In this document: one piece after another, positions 38,287 through 48,000 of the stretch
How positions within the stretch are numbered: position 1 is the first letter of the stretch
Layout: every line of letters starts with the position of its first letter
Source: UBA10649 sp965278965
GTDB lineage: Bacteria; Actinomycetota; Actinomycetes; S36-B12
Reading direction: 5' to 3'
DNA length: 64,000 nucleotides
Assembly: GCA_965278965.1 (NCBI GenBank)
Contig: OZ257127.1
Coordinates: forward strand, 62,001 to 126,000
Notes under the pieces: model-generated
Seen by the model: the letters and a program-made list of their open reading frames with translations, nothing else
Told to the model about the DNA's origin: nothing
Databases searched by the model: none
Position numbers and translations under genes: made by a program

Positions 38287-39066
38287 GTGGCGCTCCTCGC
38301 CGACCTCGCACGTGCACCCCTGCAGGTCGAAGGTCGGCTGCACGGCGCGTCGAACGCGACGCTGCGGTGTCAGGTCGAGACGGCCGGCGGACTCCTGGAC
38401 TGCGTCTACAAGCCGGTAGCCGGTGAGCGGCCGCTGTGGGACTTCCCCGACCAGACCATCACGCGGCGCGAGCTGGCGGCCTACGAGCTCGCGCAGGCCG
38501 CCGGCTGGGACATCGTCCCGCCGACCGCGTGGCGCGAGGACGGCCCCGCCGGAGCCGGCATGTGCCAGCTATGGGTCGATGACGACCCGTCCGCCTGCCC
38601 CGTCGACGTGGTCCGCCCACGCGCCGTGCCGGCGGGCTGGATCGCGGTGCTGGAGGCTGAGGACGGCGCCGGTCGGCCGGTCGTCCTCGTGCACGCCGAC
38701 GACCCCCGGCTGCAGCGAATCGCCGTCTTCGACGTGCTGGCGAACAACGCCGACCGCAAGGGCGGGCACCTGCTTGCCGACGCCGCGGGAGATCTGTGGG
38801 CGATCGACCACGGCGTCTCCTTCGCCTGCGACGACAAGCTCCGCACCGTCCTGTGGGGGTGGGCCGGGCAGGAGGTCCCGGCCCCGCTGCTCGCCGAGGT
38901 CGCCGCGCTCGCGGACCGGCTCGGCGCGGCCTACGACCCCGTGGACCGCTGGCTCGCCGACGACGAGCAGGAGGCGCTGCGTGAGCGGGTGCACGACCTC
39001 CTGCGCTCCGGCTGCTTCCCCACCCCCAGCGGCCACTGGCCGGCGGTCCCGTGGCCGATCTTCTGA
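38287..39066 (+). CDS. SCO1664-family protein (PI3/PI4-kinase-like fold)
   Basis: A 259-residue protein of the SCO1664 family, which has weak resemblance to phosphatidylinositol kinases: V-Y-K-P-V-A-G-E (about 39-46), N-N-A-D-R-K-G-G-H (about 154-162) and W-A-I-D-H-G-V-S-F (about 171-179) mark the kinase-like catalytic region. GTG 38287 starts 1 nt after the DUF3090 stop. It may phosphorylate a protein or metabolite; the substrate is unproven. Confidence 0.88.
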   Translation: MALLADLARAPLQVEGRLHGASNATLRCQVETAGGLLDCVYKPVAGERPLWDFPDQTITRRELAAYELAQAAGWDIVPPTAWREDGPAGAGMCQLWVDDDPSACPVDVVRPRAVPAGWIAVLEAEDGAGRPVVLVHADDPRLQRIAVFDVLANNADRKGGHLLADAAGDLWAIDHGVSFACDDKLRTVLWGWAGQEVPAPLLAEVAALADRLGAAYDPVDRWLADDEQEALRERVHDLLRSGCFPTPSGHWPAVPWPIF

Positions 39067-39077
39067 CAGTGCCGCTC

Positions 39078-39083
39078 TAGGCT
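39078..39083 (+). promoter_or_regulatory. Putative -10 (TAGGCT) for leaderless mshC
   Basis: TAGGCT ends 6 nt before the mshC GTG, in the gap after the SCO1664-family gene; this is the same hexamer and spacing as at uvrC and the FKBP lipoprotein. Confidence 0.5.
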
Positions 39084-39089
39084 GCGGAC

Positions 39090-40316
39090 GTGAAGTCGTG
39101 GCCCGCCGTACCTGTCCCCGTCCTGCCCGGAAGCGGTGGGCCGCTCCGGCTGTTCGACACGGGGCGACAGGCGGTCGTCGCGACCGAGCCCGGGCCGATC
39201 GCCCGGATGTACGTCTGCGGGATCACCCCGTACGACGCGACCCACATGGGTCATGCGTTCACGTACGTGACGTTCGACCTCGTGAACCGAGCGTGGCGCG
39301 ATGCCGGCCACGAGGTCCACTACGTCCAGAACGTGACCGACATCGATGACCCGCTGCTCGAGCGGGCCGTGCAGACCGGCCAGGACTGGCAGGAGATCGC
39401 CGAGCGCGAGACCGCGCTGTTCCGCGAGGACATGGCCGAGCTCCACGTCCTGCCGCCGCGCGAGTACGTGGGCGCGGTCGAGTCGATCCCGTCGGTCGCC
39501 TCGCATGTGCAGACGCTGCAGGAGCGGGGCGCGATCTACGCGGTCGAGGACGACCTGTACTTCCGGGTCCGCAGCGACGACGCGTTCGGCTCCGTCGCGG
39601 GCCTGTCCGAGGAGCAGATGCGGACCGTGTTCGCCGAGCGCGGGGGCGACCCCGACCGCCCGGGCAAGCACGATCCCCTCGACTGCCTGGTCTGGCAGGC
39701 GGCGCGGCCGGACGAGCCCTCGTGGGACACCCCGCTCGGTCACGGACGGCCCGGCTGGCACATCGAGTGCGCGGCGATCGCCCTGGACCACCTCGGCATG
39801 GGGATCGACGTGCAGGGCGGCGGGACCGACCTGGCCTTCCCGCACCACGAGATGAGCGCGGCCGAGGCGCAGGTCCTGCGCGAGGAGCACCCGTTCGCCC
39901 GCCACTACGTGCACTCGGCGATGGTCTCGTGGCAGGGCCACAAGATGAGCAAGTCCCGCGGCAACCTCGTGTTCGTGTCGGCGCTACGGCACGAGGGCGT
40001 GGACCCCATGCAGATCAGGCTCGCGCTGCTGGCGCACCACTACCGCGCCGAGTGGGCGTGGACCGACCAGGGCCTCGCCGGCGCGGGGGAGCGGCTCGCG
40101 CTGTGGCGCGCGGCGGTCGCCTCGCCGACCGGGCCGGACGGCGCCGCGGTGCTGGCGAGGGTCCGGGCGGCGCTCGCCGACGACCTGCGCACGCCCGAGG
40201 CGCTCGACGCGATCGACGACTGGGCTCGGCGCGCGACGGCCGGTGAGGGCGAGGACGCAGGCGCGCCGGCGCTGGTCCGCGACCTCGTCGACGCGCTCCT
40301 CGGCGTCCAGCTCTAG
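39090..40316 (+). CDS. mshC: Mycothiol ligase MshC
   Basis: ATP-dependent L-cysteine:GlcN-inositol ligase, the penultimate step of mycothiol synthesis, derived from class I cysteinyl-tRNA synthetase. The 408-residue protein has zinc/substrate Cys43 (Y-V-C-G-I-T-P-Y-D), the HIGH-like H-M-G-H at 52-55, a central C-A-A-I / H-H-E region near 227-252 and K-M-S-K-S at 285-289. It lacks the tRNA-anticodon-binding C-terminal domain and is shorter than CysS (about 460-480), which supports MshC. Start GTG 39090 is supported by a TAGGCT box. The neighbouring genes are the usual actinobacterial block. Confidence 0.95.
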   Translation: MKSWPAVPVPVLPGSGGPLRLFDTGRQAVVATEPGPIARMYVCGITPYDATHMGHAFTYVTFDLVNRAWRDAGHEVHYVQNVTDIDDPLLERAVQTGQDWQEIAERETALFREDMAELHVLPPREYVGAVESIPSVASHVQTLQERGAIYAVEDDLYFRVRSDDAFGSVAGLSEEQMRTVFAERGGDPDRPGKHDPLDCLVWQAARPDEPSWDTPLGHGRPGWHIECAAIALDHLGMGIDVQGGGTDLAFPHHEMSAAEAQVLREEHPFARHYVHSAMVSWQGHKMSKSRGNLVFVSALRHEGVDPMQIRLALLAHHYRAEWAWTDQGLAGAGERLALWRAAVASPTGPDGAAVLARVRAALADDLRTPEALDAIDDWARRATAGEGEDAGAPALVRDLVDALLGVQL

Positions 40317-40344
40317 GCCGACCGCCGCCCGAACCCCCGGCCGG

Positions 40345-41391
40345 CTAGCCCTTCTTCTCGTCGTGGCCGCCGAACTCCTTGCGCATCGCGCTGAGGAGCT
40401 TGTCGGCGAACAGCGCGTTGCCCTGCGACTCGAACCGCTCGAACAGCGCGGCCGACAGCACGGGCGTCGGTACGCCCTCCTCGATCGCGGCCATCGCCGT
40501 CCACCGGCCCTCGCCGGAGTCCGACACGCGCCCGCCGAACTCGTCGAGGTCGGGGGAGCGGTTCAGCGCAAGCGCCGTGAGGTCGAGCAGCCATGAGCCG
40601 ACGACGCTGCCGCGACGCCAGACCTCCGCGATCGCCGGGATGTCGAGGTCGTACTGGTAGAACTCCGGGTCGCTCAGCGGCGCGGTCTCCGCGTCGGCGT
40701 CGCGCGAGACGGTGCCGGCGTTCGCGTGCTTGAGGACGTTGAGCCCCTCGGCGTACGCGGCCATGAGGCCGTACTCGATCCCGTTGTGGACCATCTTCAC
40801 GAAGTGCCCGGCGCCGCTCGGGCCGCAGTGCAGCCAGCCGCGCTCGTCCGGAGTCGGGTCACCGGTGCGGCCGGGGGTGCGCTCGGCGGCGTCCACGCCG
40901 GGAGCGATCGTGTCCCACAGCGGGCTGAGGCGGTCAACCGACGCGTCCGCGCCACCGATCATCAGGCAGTAGCCGCGCTCGCGGCCCCAGACGCCGCCCG
41001 ACGTGCCGACGTCGAGGTAGTCGATCCCCTTGGCCGCCGCGGACTTCCCGCGACGGATGTCATCGCGGTAGTAGGAGTTGCCGCCGTCGATGAGGCAGTC
41101 GCCGGCCTCGAGCAGGCCGATCAGCTCGGTCACGACAGAGTCGGTGATGTGCCCGGCCGGCACCATGACCCACACCGCGCGCGGCGCGGGCATCGCGGCG
41201 ACCAGGTCGGCGAGCGACGACGTGCCCGTCGCGCCCTCGGCCGCGAGCTCGTCGACGGCGGTCGGCAGCGGGTCGTAGACGACGCAGGTGTGCCCATCGG
41301 CCATCGCTCGGCGCACGAGGTTTGCCCCCATGCGGCCGAGGCCGACCATCCCCAGCGTGACGCGATCAGTTCGGACGGGACTATCGGACAC
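40345..41391 (-). CDS. gnd: 6-phosphogluconate dehydrogenase, decarboxylating (short GndA/GntZ type)
   Basis: Oxidative pentose-phosphate enzyme converting 6-phosphogluconate to ribulose 5-phosphate, CO2 and NAD(P)H. The 348-residue protein starts with the Rossmann G-M-V-G-L-G-R-M-G (about 14-22) and has G-G-N-S-Y-Y (118-123), the catalytic G-A-G-H-F-V-K-M-V-H-N-G (about 190-202) and E-W-R region. The length (about 300-350) matches the short, NAD-preferring form rather than the 470-residue one. GTG 41391 is preceded by GAGGAGAG. It is divergent from pgi. Confidence 0.93.
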   Translation of the reverse strand: MSDSPVRTDRVTLGMVGLGRMGANLVRRAMADGHTCVVYDPLPTAVDELAAEGATGTSSLADLVAAMPAPRAVWVMVPAGHITDSVVTELIGLLEAGDCLIDGGNSYYRDDIRRGKSAAAKGIDYLDVGTSGGVWGRERGYCLMIGGADASVDRLSPLWDTIAPGVDAAERTPGRTGDPTPDERGWLHCGPSGAGHFVKMVHNGIEYGLMAAYAEGLNVLKHANAGTVSRDADAETAPLSDPEFYQYDLDIPAIAEVWRRGSVVGSWLLDLTALALNRSPDLDEFGGRVSDSGEGRWTAMAAIEEGVPTPVLSAALFERFESQGNALFADKLLSAMRKEFGGHDEKKG

Positions 41392-41441
41392 GCGGCTCTC
41401 CTCGGTCGGCGGTGACGGCGTACAGGTGGAAGGCTAGAGGC

Positions 41442-43070
41442 ATGACGACCTCACTGCCTGCCGACGACCCCACTCGGACCGCCGCCTGGGCCGACCTGAC
41501 CGCGCTGGCCGCGGCCCTTGACGGCACGACCATCCGCGATCTGGTCGACGGCGACCCGGCGCGGCCGGCCGGCTACACGGCCGCGGCGGCGGGGGTCCAC
41601 CTGGACCTGTCGCGTCAGCGGGTCACCGACGAGGTGCGCGCGGCGCTGCTTCGCCTGGCCGACGAGCGGGGCGTCCTGGCCCGGCGCGACGCGATGCTGC
41701 GCGGCGACCACATCAACGTCACCGAGGACCGGGCGGTCCTGCACACGGCGCTGCGCCGACCCCGCGGGGACGTCCTCGTGGTCGACGGTGCCGACGTCGT
41801 CGCGGACGTCCACGACGTCCTCGACCGCATGGGGGCGTTCGCGACCGCCGTGCGGGACGGTTCGTGGCGAGGGGCCAGCGGCGAACGGATCTCGGCTGTC
41901 GTGAACATCGGCATCGGCGGGTCCGACCTCGGCCCGGCGATGGCGCACGTCGCCCTCGCAGCCTTCGCCGACCGCGGGATCGACTGCCGCTTCGTCTCGA
42001 ACGTCGACCCCACGGACATCGCCGAGACCCTGCGCGCGCTCGACCCGGCGCGCACGCTCGTCGTCGTCGCGTCGAAGACGTTCACGACGCTCGAGACGAT
42101 GACCAACGCCCACGCCGCCCGGGACTGGGTCGTCGCCGCGCTCGGCGAGGACGCCGTCTCGCGGCACTTCGTCGCCGTGTCGACGAACGCGGAGAAGGTG
42201 GCGGAGTTCGGGATCGACACCGCCAACATGTTCGGCTTCTGGGACTGGGTAGGCGGCCGGTACTCGATGGACTCCTCGATCGGCCTGAGCACGATGATCG
42301 CCATCGGCGCGGACGGCTTCGCTCAGCTCCTTGCCGGGTTCCACGCGATGGACGAGCACTTCGCCAGTGCGCCCGCCACCGACAACCTGCCGCTGCTGAT
42401 GGGCCTGGTCGCGGTGTGGAACCGCGACTTCCTGCAGATCCCGACGACGGCCGTCCTGCCCTACTCGCAGTACCTGGCCCGCTTCCCGGCGTACCTGCAG
42501 CAGCTGACGATGGAGAGCAACGGGAAGTCCGTCCGCCTCGACGGCACGGCCGTCGACTACCAGACGGGCGCCATCTTCTGGGGGGAGCCCGGCACCAACG
42601 GGCAGCACTCGTTCTACCAGCTCCTGCACCAGGGGACGAGCACGGTGGCGTGCGACATCGTCGTCGTCGCCCGGGCCGAGAACCCGGTCGGCGACCAGCA
42701 GGACATGCTCGTCGCGAACGCCCTCGCGCAGGCCTCGGTCCTGGCCCGCGGCCGGACGGCCGCCGAGGTGGCGGCCGACGGCACGCCGGCGAACCTCGTG
42801 CCGCACAAGGTGATGCCGGGCAACCGGCCGGTCAGTGTGCTGATGGTGCAGCGGCTCGACCCGTTCGCCCTAGGTGCGCTCGTGGCGCTCTACGAGCACA
42901 GCGTGTTCGTGCAGGGCGCCGTGTGGGGGATCGACTCGTTCGACCAGTGGGGCGTCGAGCTCGGCAAGAAGGTCGCGATGGGGATCCTGGCGGACCTCAC
43001 CGGCGAGCAGCCGGCCGACTTCGACCCGTCGACCGACGCCTCGATCGCCCTCTTCCGCTCCCTCGCCTAG
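41442..43070 (+). CDS. pgi: Glucose-6-phosphate isomerase
   Basis: Interconverts glucose 6-phosphate and fructose 6-phosphate. The 542-residue protein carries the two PGI signatures: G-E-P-G-T-N-G-Q-H-S-F-Y-Q-L-L-H-Q-G-T (about 383-401) and S-F-D-Q-W-G-V-E-L-G-K-K (about 499-510), with substrate-binding G-I-G-G-S-D-L-G near 159-166 and S-K-T-F-T-T near 212-217. ATG 41442 gives the usual N-terminus; AAGGCT ends 6 nt upstream. Pairs metabolically with the adjacent gnd in hexose-phosphate flux. Confidence 0.97.
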   Translation: MTTSLPADDPTRTAAWADLTALAAALDGTTIRDLVDGDPARPAGYTAAAAGVHLDLSRQRVTDEVRAALLRLADERGVLARRDAMLRGDHINVTEDRAVLHTALRRPRGDVLVVDGADVVADVHDVLDRMGAFATAVRDGSWRGASGERISAVVNIGIGGSDLGPAMAHVALAAFADRGIDCRFVSNVDPTDIAETLRALDPARTLVVVASKTFTTLETMTNAHAARDWVVAALGEDAVSRHFVAVSTNAEKVAEFGIDTANMFGFWDWVGGRYSMDSSIGLSTMIAIGADGFAQLLAGFHAMDEHFASAPATDNLPLLMGLVAVWNRDFLQIPTTAVLPYSQYLARFPAYLQQLTMESNGKSVRLDGTAVDYQTGAIFWGEPGTNGQHSFYQLLHQGTSTVACDIVVVARAENPVGDQQDMLVANALAQASVLARGRTAAEVAADGTPANLVPHKVMPGNRPVSVLMVQRLDPFALGALVALYEHSVFVQGAVWGIDSFDQWGVELGKKVAMGILADLTGEQPADFDPSTDASIALFRSLA

Positions 43071-43074
43071 CCCG

Positions 43075-43141
43075 CGACGCGCCTTGAATGGTCGCTAAAA
43101 GCGGACATATCGCCCGAATAACGACCACTCGAGGCGCGTCG
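43075..43141. repeat. Long inverted-repeat element between pgi and the F420 oxidoreductase
   Basis: GACGCGCCTTGAATGGTCG (43076-43094) pairs with CGACCACTCGAGGCGCGTC (43122-43140): 17 of 19 Watson-Crick, two G-U, with an extra pair at 43075/43141. The 27-nt centre is AT-rich (CTAAAAGCGGACATATCGCC...) and itself partly symmetric. It fits the gap between convergent genes, so bidirectional termination is one role, but there is no T-run. It is quite unlike its GC-rich surroundings. Confidence 0.7.
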
Positions 43142-43145
43142 GCGG

Positions 43146-44075
43146 TCAGAGGTGGGGGAGGACCTCTGCGGCGACGAGCTCGATGAGGTCCAGGTCGGTC
43201 AGGTCGAGCACCTGCAGGTACATCCGCTGCGCCCCCGCGTCCGCGTAGGTGCGGAGCTTGTCGACCACCTCGTCGGGCGTGCCGGCGAGGCCGTTCTCGC
43301 GCAGCTCGGCCACGTCGCGGCCTACGACGGCCGCGCGACGGGCGATCTCGGCCTCGTCGCGGCCGCAGCACACGATCTGCGCCGACGAGTAGGTCAGTGA
43401 GCCTGGGTCACGACCGACCGCCTCGCACGCCGCGCGAACGCGGGCGAACTGGGCGGCGGTGTCCGCGAGCGAGCTGAACGGCAGGTTGAACTCGGTGGCG
43501 AAGCGGGCGGCCAGCGCCGGGGTCCGGACGGCCCCGGCCCCGCCGACGATCAGCGGGACGGGCTCCTGAACGGGCTTGGGCAGCGCGGGGGAGTCGGTGA
43601 GCGTGTAGTGCTCGCCGGCGAACGAGTAGGTGTCCCCGACGGGCGTCGACCACAGCCCGGTGATGATCTCCAGCTGCTCGGTCAGGCGCCCGAACCGCTC
43701 GCCGAGGGCGGGGAAGGGGATGCCGTACGCCGCGTGCTCGACGTCGAACCACCCGGCGCCCAGGCCCAGCTCGACCCGGCCGCCGCTCATCTGGTCGACC
43801 TGCGCGACGCTGATGGCCAGCGTCCCCGGCAGGCGGAACGTCGCCGCCGTCAGCAACGTGCCGAGCCGGATCGTCGACGTGTCGCGGGCGAGCCCGGCGA
43901 GCGTGATCCAGGCGTCCGTCGGCCCCGGGAGCCCGTCGGTGTACTCACCCATGACGACGTAGTGGTCCGAGCGGAAGAAGGCGCCGAAGCCGAGGCGTTC
44001 GGTGGCCAGGGCGACCGTCAGCAGGTCGTCGTAGGTCGCGCCCTGCTGAGGCTCGACGAAGATGCGCAGCTCCAT
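43146..44075 (-). CDS. Luciferase-like (LLM class) F420-dependent oxidoreductase, copy 2
   Basis: A 309-residue TIM-barrel oxidoreductase of the luciferase-like F420 group (TIGR03560-like): M-E-L-R-I-F-V-E-P-Q-Q-G start, F-F-R-S-D-H-Y (about 33-39), T-L-L-T-A-A-T-F-R-L-P-G (about 73-84), Q-M-S-G-G-R-V-E-L-G-L-G-A-G-W (about 95-109), and V-P-L-I-V-G-G-A-G (about 174-182). ATG 44075 is chosen over a GTG nine bases upstream because TAGGGT lies 7 nt ahead. It is not closely similar to copy 1. Substrate unknown. Confidence 0.9.
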   Translation of the reverse strand: MELRIFVEPQQGATYDDLLTVALATERLGFGAFFRSDHYVVMGEYTDGLPGPTDAWITLAGLARDTSTIRLGTLLTAATFRLPGTLAISVAQVDQMSGGRVELGLGAGWFDVEHAAYGIPFPALGERFGRLTEQLEIITGLWSTPVGDTYSFAGEHYTLTDSPALPKPVQEPVPLIVGGAGAVRTPALAARFATEFNLPFSSLADTAAQFARVRAACEAVGRDPGSLTYSSAQIVCCGRDEAEIARRAAVVGRDVAELRENGLAGTPDEVVDKLRTYADAGAQRMYLQVLDLTDLDLIELVAAEVLPHL

Positions 44076-44082
44076 GGCCGCC

Positions 44083-44088
44083 ACCCTA
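44083..44088 (-). promoter_or_regulatory. Putative -10 (TAGGGT) for leaderless F420 oxidoreductase copy 2
   Basis: On the minus strand TAGGGT ends 7 nt before the ATG at 44075. Confidence 0.5.
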
Positions 44089-44120
44089 GGCAGGCCCGGT
44101 CAGCCGCCCGCGAACCGGGT

Positions 44121-44981
44121 TCAGGGCTGCTTCGGCCCGTCGGCCCCGCGTCGACGCAGGTAGCGCTCGAACTCGCGGGCGATCGCCTCGCCGCTGGCCT
44201 CGGGCAGGTCGGCCGCGTCCCGGGCCTCCTCCAGCTGGCGGACGTACTCGGCGACCTCCTCGTCCTCCGCCGCGAGCTCGTCGACGCCGATCTCCCACGC
44301 CCGGGCCTCCTCGACGAGATCGCCGAGCGGCACCGGCACGTCGAGGATGTCCTCGATCCGACGGATGAGCGCCAGGGTGGCCTTCGGGCACGGGGGCTGC
44401 GCGACGTAGTGCGGGACGGCGGCCCACAGCGAGACCGACGCGATGTCGAACCGCGCGCACGCCTCCTGAAGGACGCCGACGATGCCGGTCGGCCCTTCGT
44501 ACGACGACGGCTCCAAGCCGAGGTCGGCACCGAGGGCGGCGTCGGAGCAGGTGCCGGTCACCGGGACCGGCCGGCTGTGCGGGATGTCCGACAGGAGCGC
44601 GCCGAGCGTCACGACCGTCGTCACCTCGAGCTCGGCGGCCAGGCCGAGGATCTCGCGCACGAACTGCTGCCACTTCATGTTGGGCTCGATGCCCTGCACC
44701 AGCACGATGTCGCGCGGGAAGAGCGGCACGCGGGCGACGAAGATCCGGGTCGACGGCCACGTGAGCGTGCGCACACCGGTCTCGTCGACGCTGACGTACG
44801 GCCGGTTGACCTGGTAGTCGTAGTAGTCCTCGGAGTCCAGCTCGGCGAGCGGCTGCGCGTCCCAGACGGCCCGGAGGTGCTCGACCGCGTCGGAGGACGC
44901 GTCGCCGGCGTCGTTCCAGCCCTCGAAGGCGGCGACCATGACGGGGTCGACCAGTGTGGGAAGCCCGTCGAGCTCGATCAC
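44121..44981 (-). CDS. PAC2 family protein
   Basis: A 286-residue PAC2 (proteasome assembly chaperone 2-like) family protein, common in actinobacteria. It starts V-I-E-L-D-G-L-P-T-L-V-D-P-V-M-V-A-A-F-E-G-W-N-D-A-G (residues 1-26) and has V-T-L-G-A-L-L-S-D-I-P-H-S-R-P-V-P-V-T-G (about 120-139) and P-H-Y-V-A-Q-P-P-C-P (about 183-192). GTG 44981 is preceded by GAGGAGG. A link to the proteasome genes at 53-59 kb is suggestive but unproven. It is divergent from metH. Confidence 0.9.
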   Translation of the reverse strand: MIELDGLPTLVDPVMVAAFEGWNDAGDASSDAVEHLRAVWDAQPLAELDSEDYYDYQVNRPYVSVDETGVRTLTWPSTRIFVARVPLFPRDIVLVQGIEPNMKWQQFVREILGLAAELEVTTVVTLGALLSDIPHSRPVPVTGTCSDAALGADLGLEPSSYEGPTGIVGVLQEACARFDIASVSLWAAVPHYVAQPPCPKATLALIRRIEDILDVPVPLGDLVEEARAWEIGVDELAAEDEEVAEYVRQLEEARDAADLPEASGEAIAREFERYLRRRGADGPKQP

Positions 44982-45060
44982 GCGCAACGCCTCCTCGCAC
45001 CAGGAGCCGTCCGCTCCGGTCCTGGCTAGCGTACGGCGCAGGGCCGTCGTGGGGCGCCGG

Positions 45061-45066
45061 TAGGCT
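45061..45066 (+). promoter_or_regulatory. Putative -10 (TAGGCT) for metH
   Basis: TAGGCT ends 8 nt before the metH GTG at 45075, slightly further than at uvrC and mshC. No Shine-Dalgarno sequence or B12/SAM riboswitch is visible in the 93-bp divergent gap. Confidence 0.4.
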
Positions 45067-45074
45067 TCCGGCTC

Positions 45075-48000
45075 GTGCAGTCGCCCCATCCGGCTCAGGG
45101 CCGTGGATCCCTCCGTGAGGCGCTCACGCGCCGTGTCGTCGTCGCCGACGGGGCGATGGGCACGATGCTCCAGGCGGCCGACCCGTCGCTGGATGACTTC
45201 CAGGGGCACGAGGGCTGCAACGAGATCCTCAACATCACCCGGCCCGAGCTCGTCCAGAGCGTGCACGACGCCTACTTCGCCGTGGGCGTCGACTGCGTCG
45301 AGACGAACACGTTCGGGGCGAACCTCGCGAACCTCGGCGAGTACGGCATCGAGGACCGGATCTTCGAGCTGGCGGAGGCCGGCGCCGCGGTCGCCCGTCG
45401 AGTCGCTGACGACTGGAGCACGCACGCGCACCCGCGGTGGGTGATCGGGTCGGTCGGTCCCGGTACGAAGCTGCCGAGCCTGGGGCACGCGCCCTACGCG
45501 GTGCTGCGCGACGCGTACCAGACGCAGGTCAGCGGGATGGTCGCCGGCGGTGCGGATGCGGTCTTGATCGAGACCTCCCAGGACCTCCTGCAGACGAAGG
45601 CGGCCGTCGTCGGGGCGCGCCGCGCGCTGTCCGCGGCCGGGTCGCAGATCCCGGTGTTCGCCCAGGTCACGGTGGAGACGACCGGCACGATGCTCCTGGG
45701 CACCGAGATCGGCGCGGCACTCACCGCCCTCGTCCCACTCGGCATCGACATCATCGGCCTGAACTGCGCGACCGGCCCGGCGGAGATGAGCGAGCACCTG
45801 CGGACCCTCGCGCGCACGTCCCCGATCGGCCTGTCCTGCATGCCCAACGCCGGTCTGCCGGTGCTGACCTCCGACGGCGCGCACTACCCGCTGTCGCCTG
45901 CCGAGCTCGCCGATGCGCACGACACGTTCACCCGCGAGTTCGGCCTGGGCCTGGTCGGCGGCTGCTGCGGCACGACGCCGGAGCACCTGAAGGCCGTCGT
46001 CGACCGCGTCCGCGGACGCGACCTCGCGACGCGCGCCCCGCGGCTCGAGGCGGCAGCCGCGTCGCTGTACCAGGCGGTCCCCTTCCGGCAGGACACGGCG
46101 TACCTGTCGATCGGCGAGCGCACCAACGCGAACGGCTCCAAGGTGTTCCGCGAGGCGATGCTCGAGGGCCGCTGGGACGACTGCGTCGAGATCGCGCGCG
46201 ACCAGATCCGCGACGGAGCGCACCTGCTGGACCTGTGCATCGACTACGTGGGTCGGGACGGCGTCAGCGACATGCGCCAGATCGCCGCCCGGCTCGCGAC
46301 CGCGTCGACGCTGCCGATCGTGCTCGACTCGACCGAGCCGCCGGTGCTGGAGGCCGGACTGGAGATGCTCGGCGGCCGGGCGGTCGTCAACTCCGTCAAC
46401 TACGAGGACGGCGACGGTCCGACCTCGCGGATCGCTCGGATCATGCCTCTGGTCATCGAGCACGGCGCCGCGGTCGTCGCGCTGACGATCGACGAGGAGG
46501 GCCAGGCACGCACCGCCGAATGGAAGGTGCGCGTGGCCGACCGGCTCATCCGCGACCTGACCGACCGGTGGGGCATGAATGTCGGTGACATCCTCGTCGA
46601 CACGCTGACGTTCCCCATCGCGACCGGGCAGGAGGAGACCCGGCGCGACGGCATCGAGACGATGGAGGCGATCCGCCAGCTCAAGACCATGTACCCGGAC
46701 GTGCAGACGACGCTGGGCCTGTCGAACGTCTCGTTCGGCCTGAACCCCGCCGCCCGGCAGGTCCTCAACTCGGTGTTCCTACACGAGTGCATCGCCGCCG
46801 GCCTGGACTCCGCGATCGTGCACGGTTCGAAGATCATGCCGATGTCGAAGATCCCGGACGAGCAGCGGCACGTCGCGCTCGACCTCGTCTTCGATCGGCG
46901 TCGGTACCGCGAGGACGGCACGGTCGAGTACGACCCGCTCCAGCGGTTCCTGGAGCTCTTCGACGGCGTCGAGGCGACGTCGCTGTCGGTGTCGAAGGCC
47001 GAGGCCCTGGCCGCGCTCCCGCTGTTCGAGCGGCTCGAGCGGCGCATCATCGACGGGGAGCGGCAGGGCCTGGAGGCTGACCTCGACGAGGCGCTGGAGA
47101 CCCGGCCCGCCCTGGAGATCGTCAACGACACCCTGCTCGCCGGCATGAAGATCGTCGGCGACCTCTTCGGCTCCGGGGAGATGCAGCTGCCGTTCGTCCT
47201 GCAGAGCGCCGAGGTGATGAAGACGGCGGTCGCGTACCTCGAGCCGCACATGGAGCGCAGCAACGATGACGGCAAGGGCACGATCGTGCTCGCCACCGTC
47301 AAGGGTGACGTCCACGACATCGGCAAGAACCTCGTCGACATCATCTTGACCAACAACGGCTACACGGTCGTCAACATCGGAATCAAGCAGCCGATCTCCG
47401 CCATCCTCGACGCCGCGGACGAGCACCGCGCCGACGCGATCGGCATGAGCGGGCTGCTGGTCAAGAGCACGGTCATCATGCGAGAGAACCTCGAGGAGCT
47501 CAACGGCCGCGGCCTCGGCGAGCGGTTCCCGGTCCTGCTGGGCGGCGCGGCGCTGACCCGCTCGTACGTCGAGCAGGACCTCGCGTCGATCTACACCGGC
47601 GAGGTCCGCTACGCCCGCGACGCGTTCGAAGGCCTGCGGCTGATGGACGCCGTCATGGCGGTCAAGCGCGGCGAGCCGGGCGCGGCGCTGCCCGCGCGCC
47701 GCGAGCGTCGCGTGACGACGGCCGCCCGCCCGATCGAGACAGCCCCCGAGGACATGCCGGCACGGTCGGACGTCGCGGTCGACGTGTCGTTGCCCGTGCC
47801 GCCGTTCTGGGGGGACCGGATCGTCAAGGGCGTCGCCTTCGCCGAGTACGTGCCGTACATCGACGAGCGTGCGCTGTTCCTGGGGCAGTGGGGCCTGAAG
47901 CCGACCCGTGGCGACGGACCCGGGTACGAGGAGCTGGTCGAGACCGAGGGGCGCCCGCGCCTGCGGCACTGGCTGGACCGGATCCACACCGACGGCCTGG

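Noticed and set aside
44982..45074. B12 or SAM riboswitch upstream of metH
   Set aside because: The gap is only 93 bp, has no B12-box or SAM-type core, and a TAGGCT box lies 8 nt from the start.
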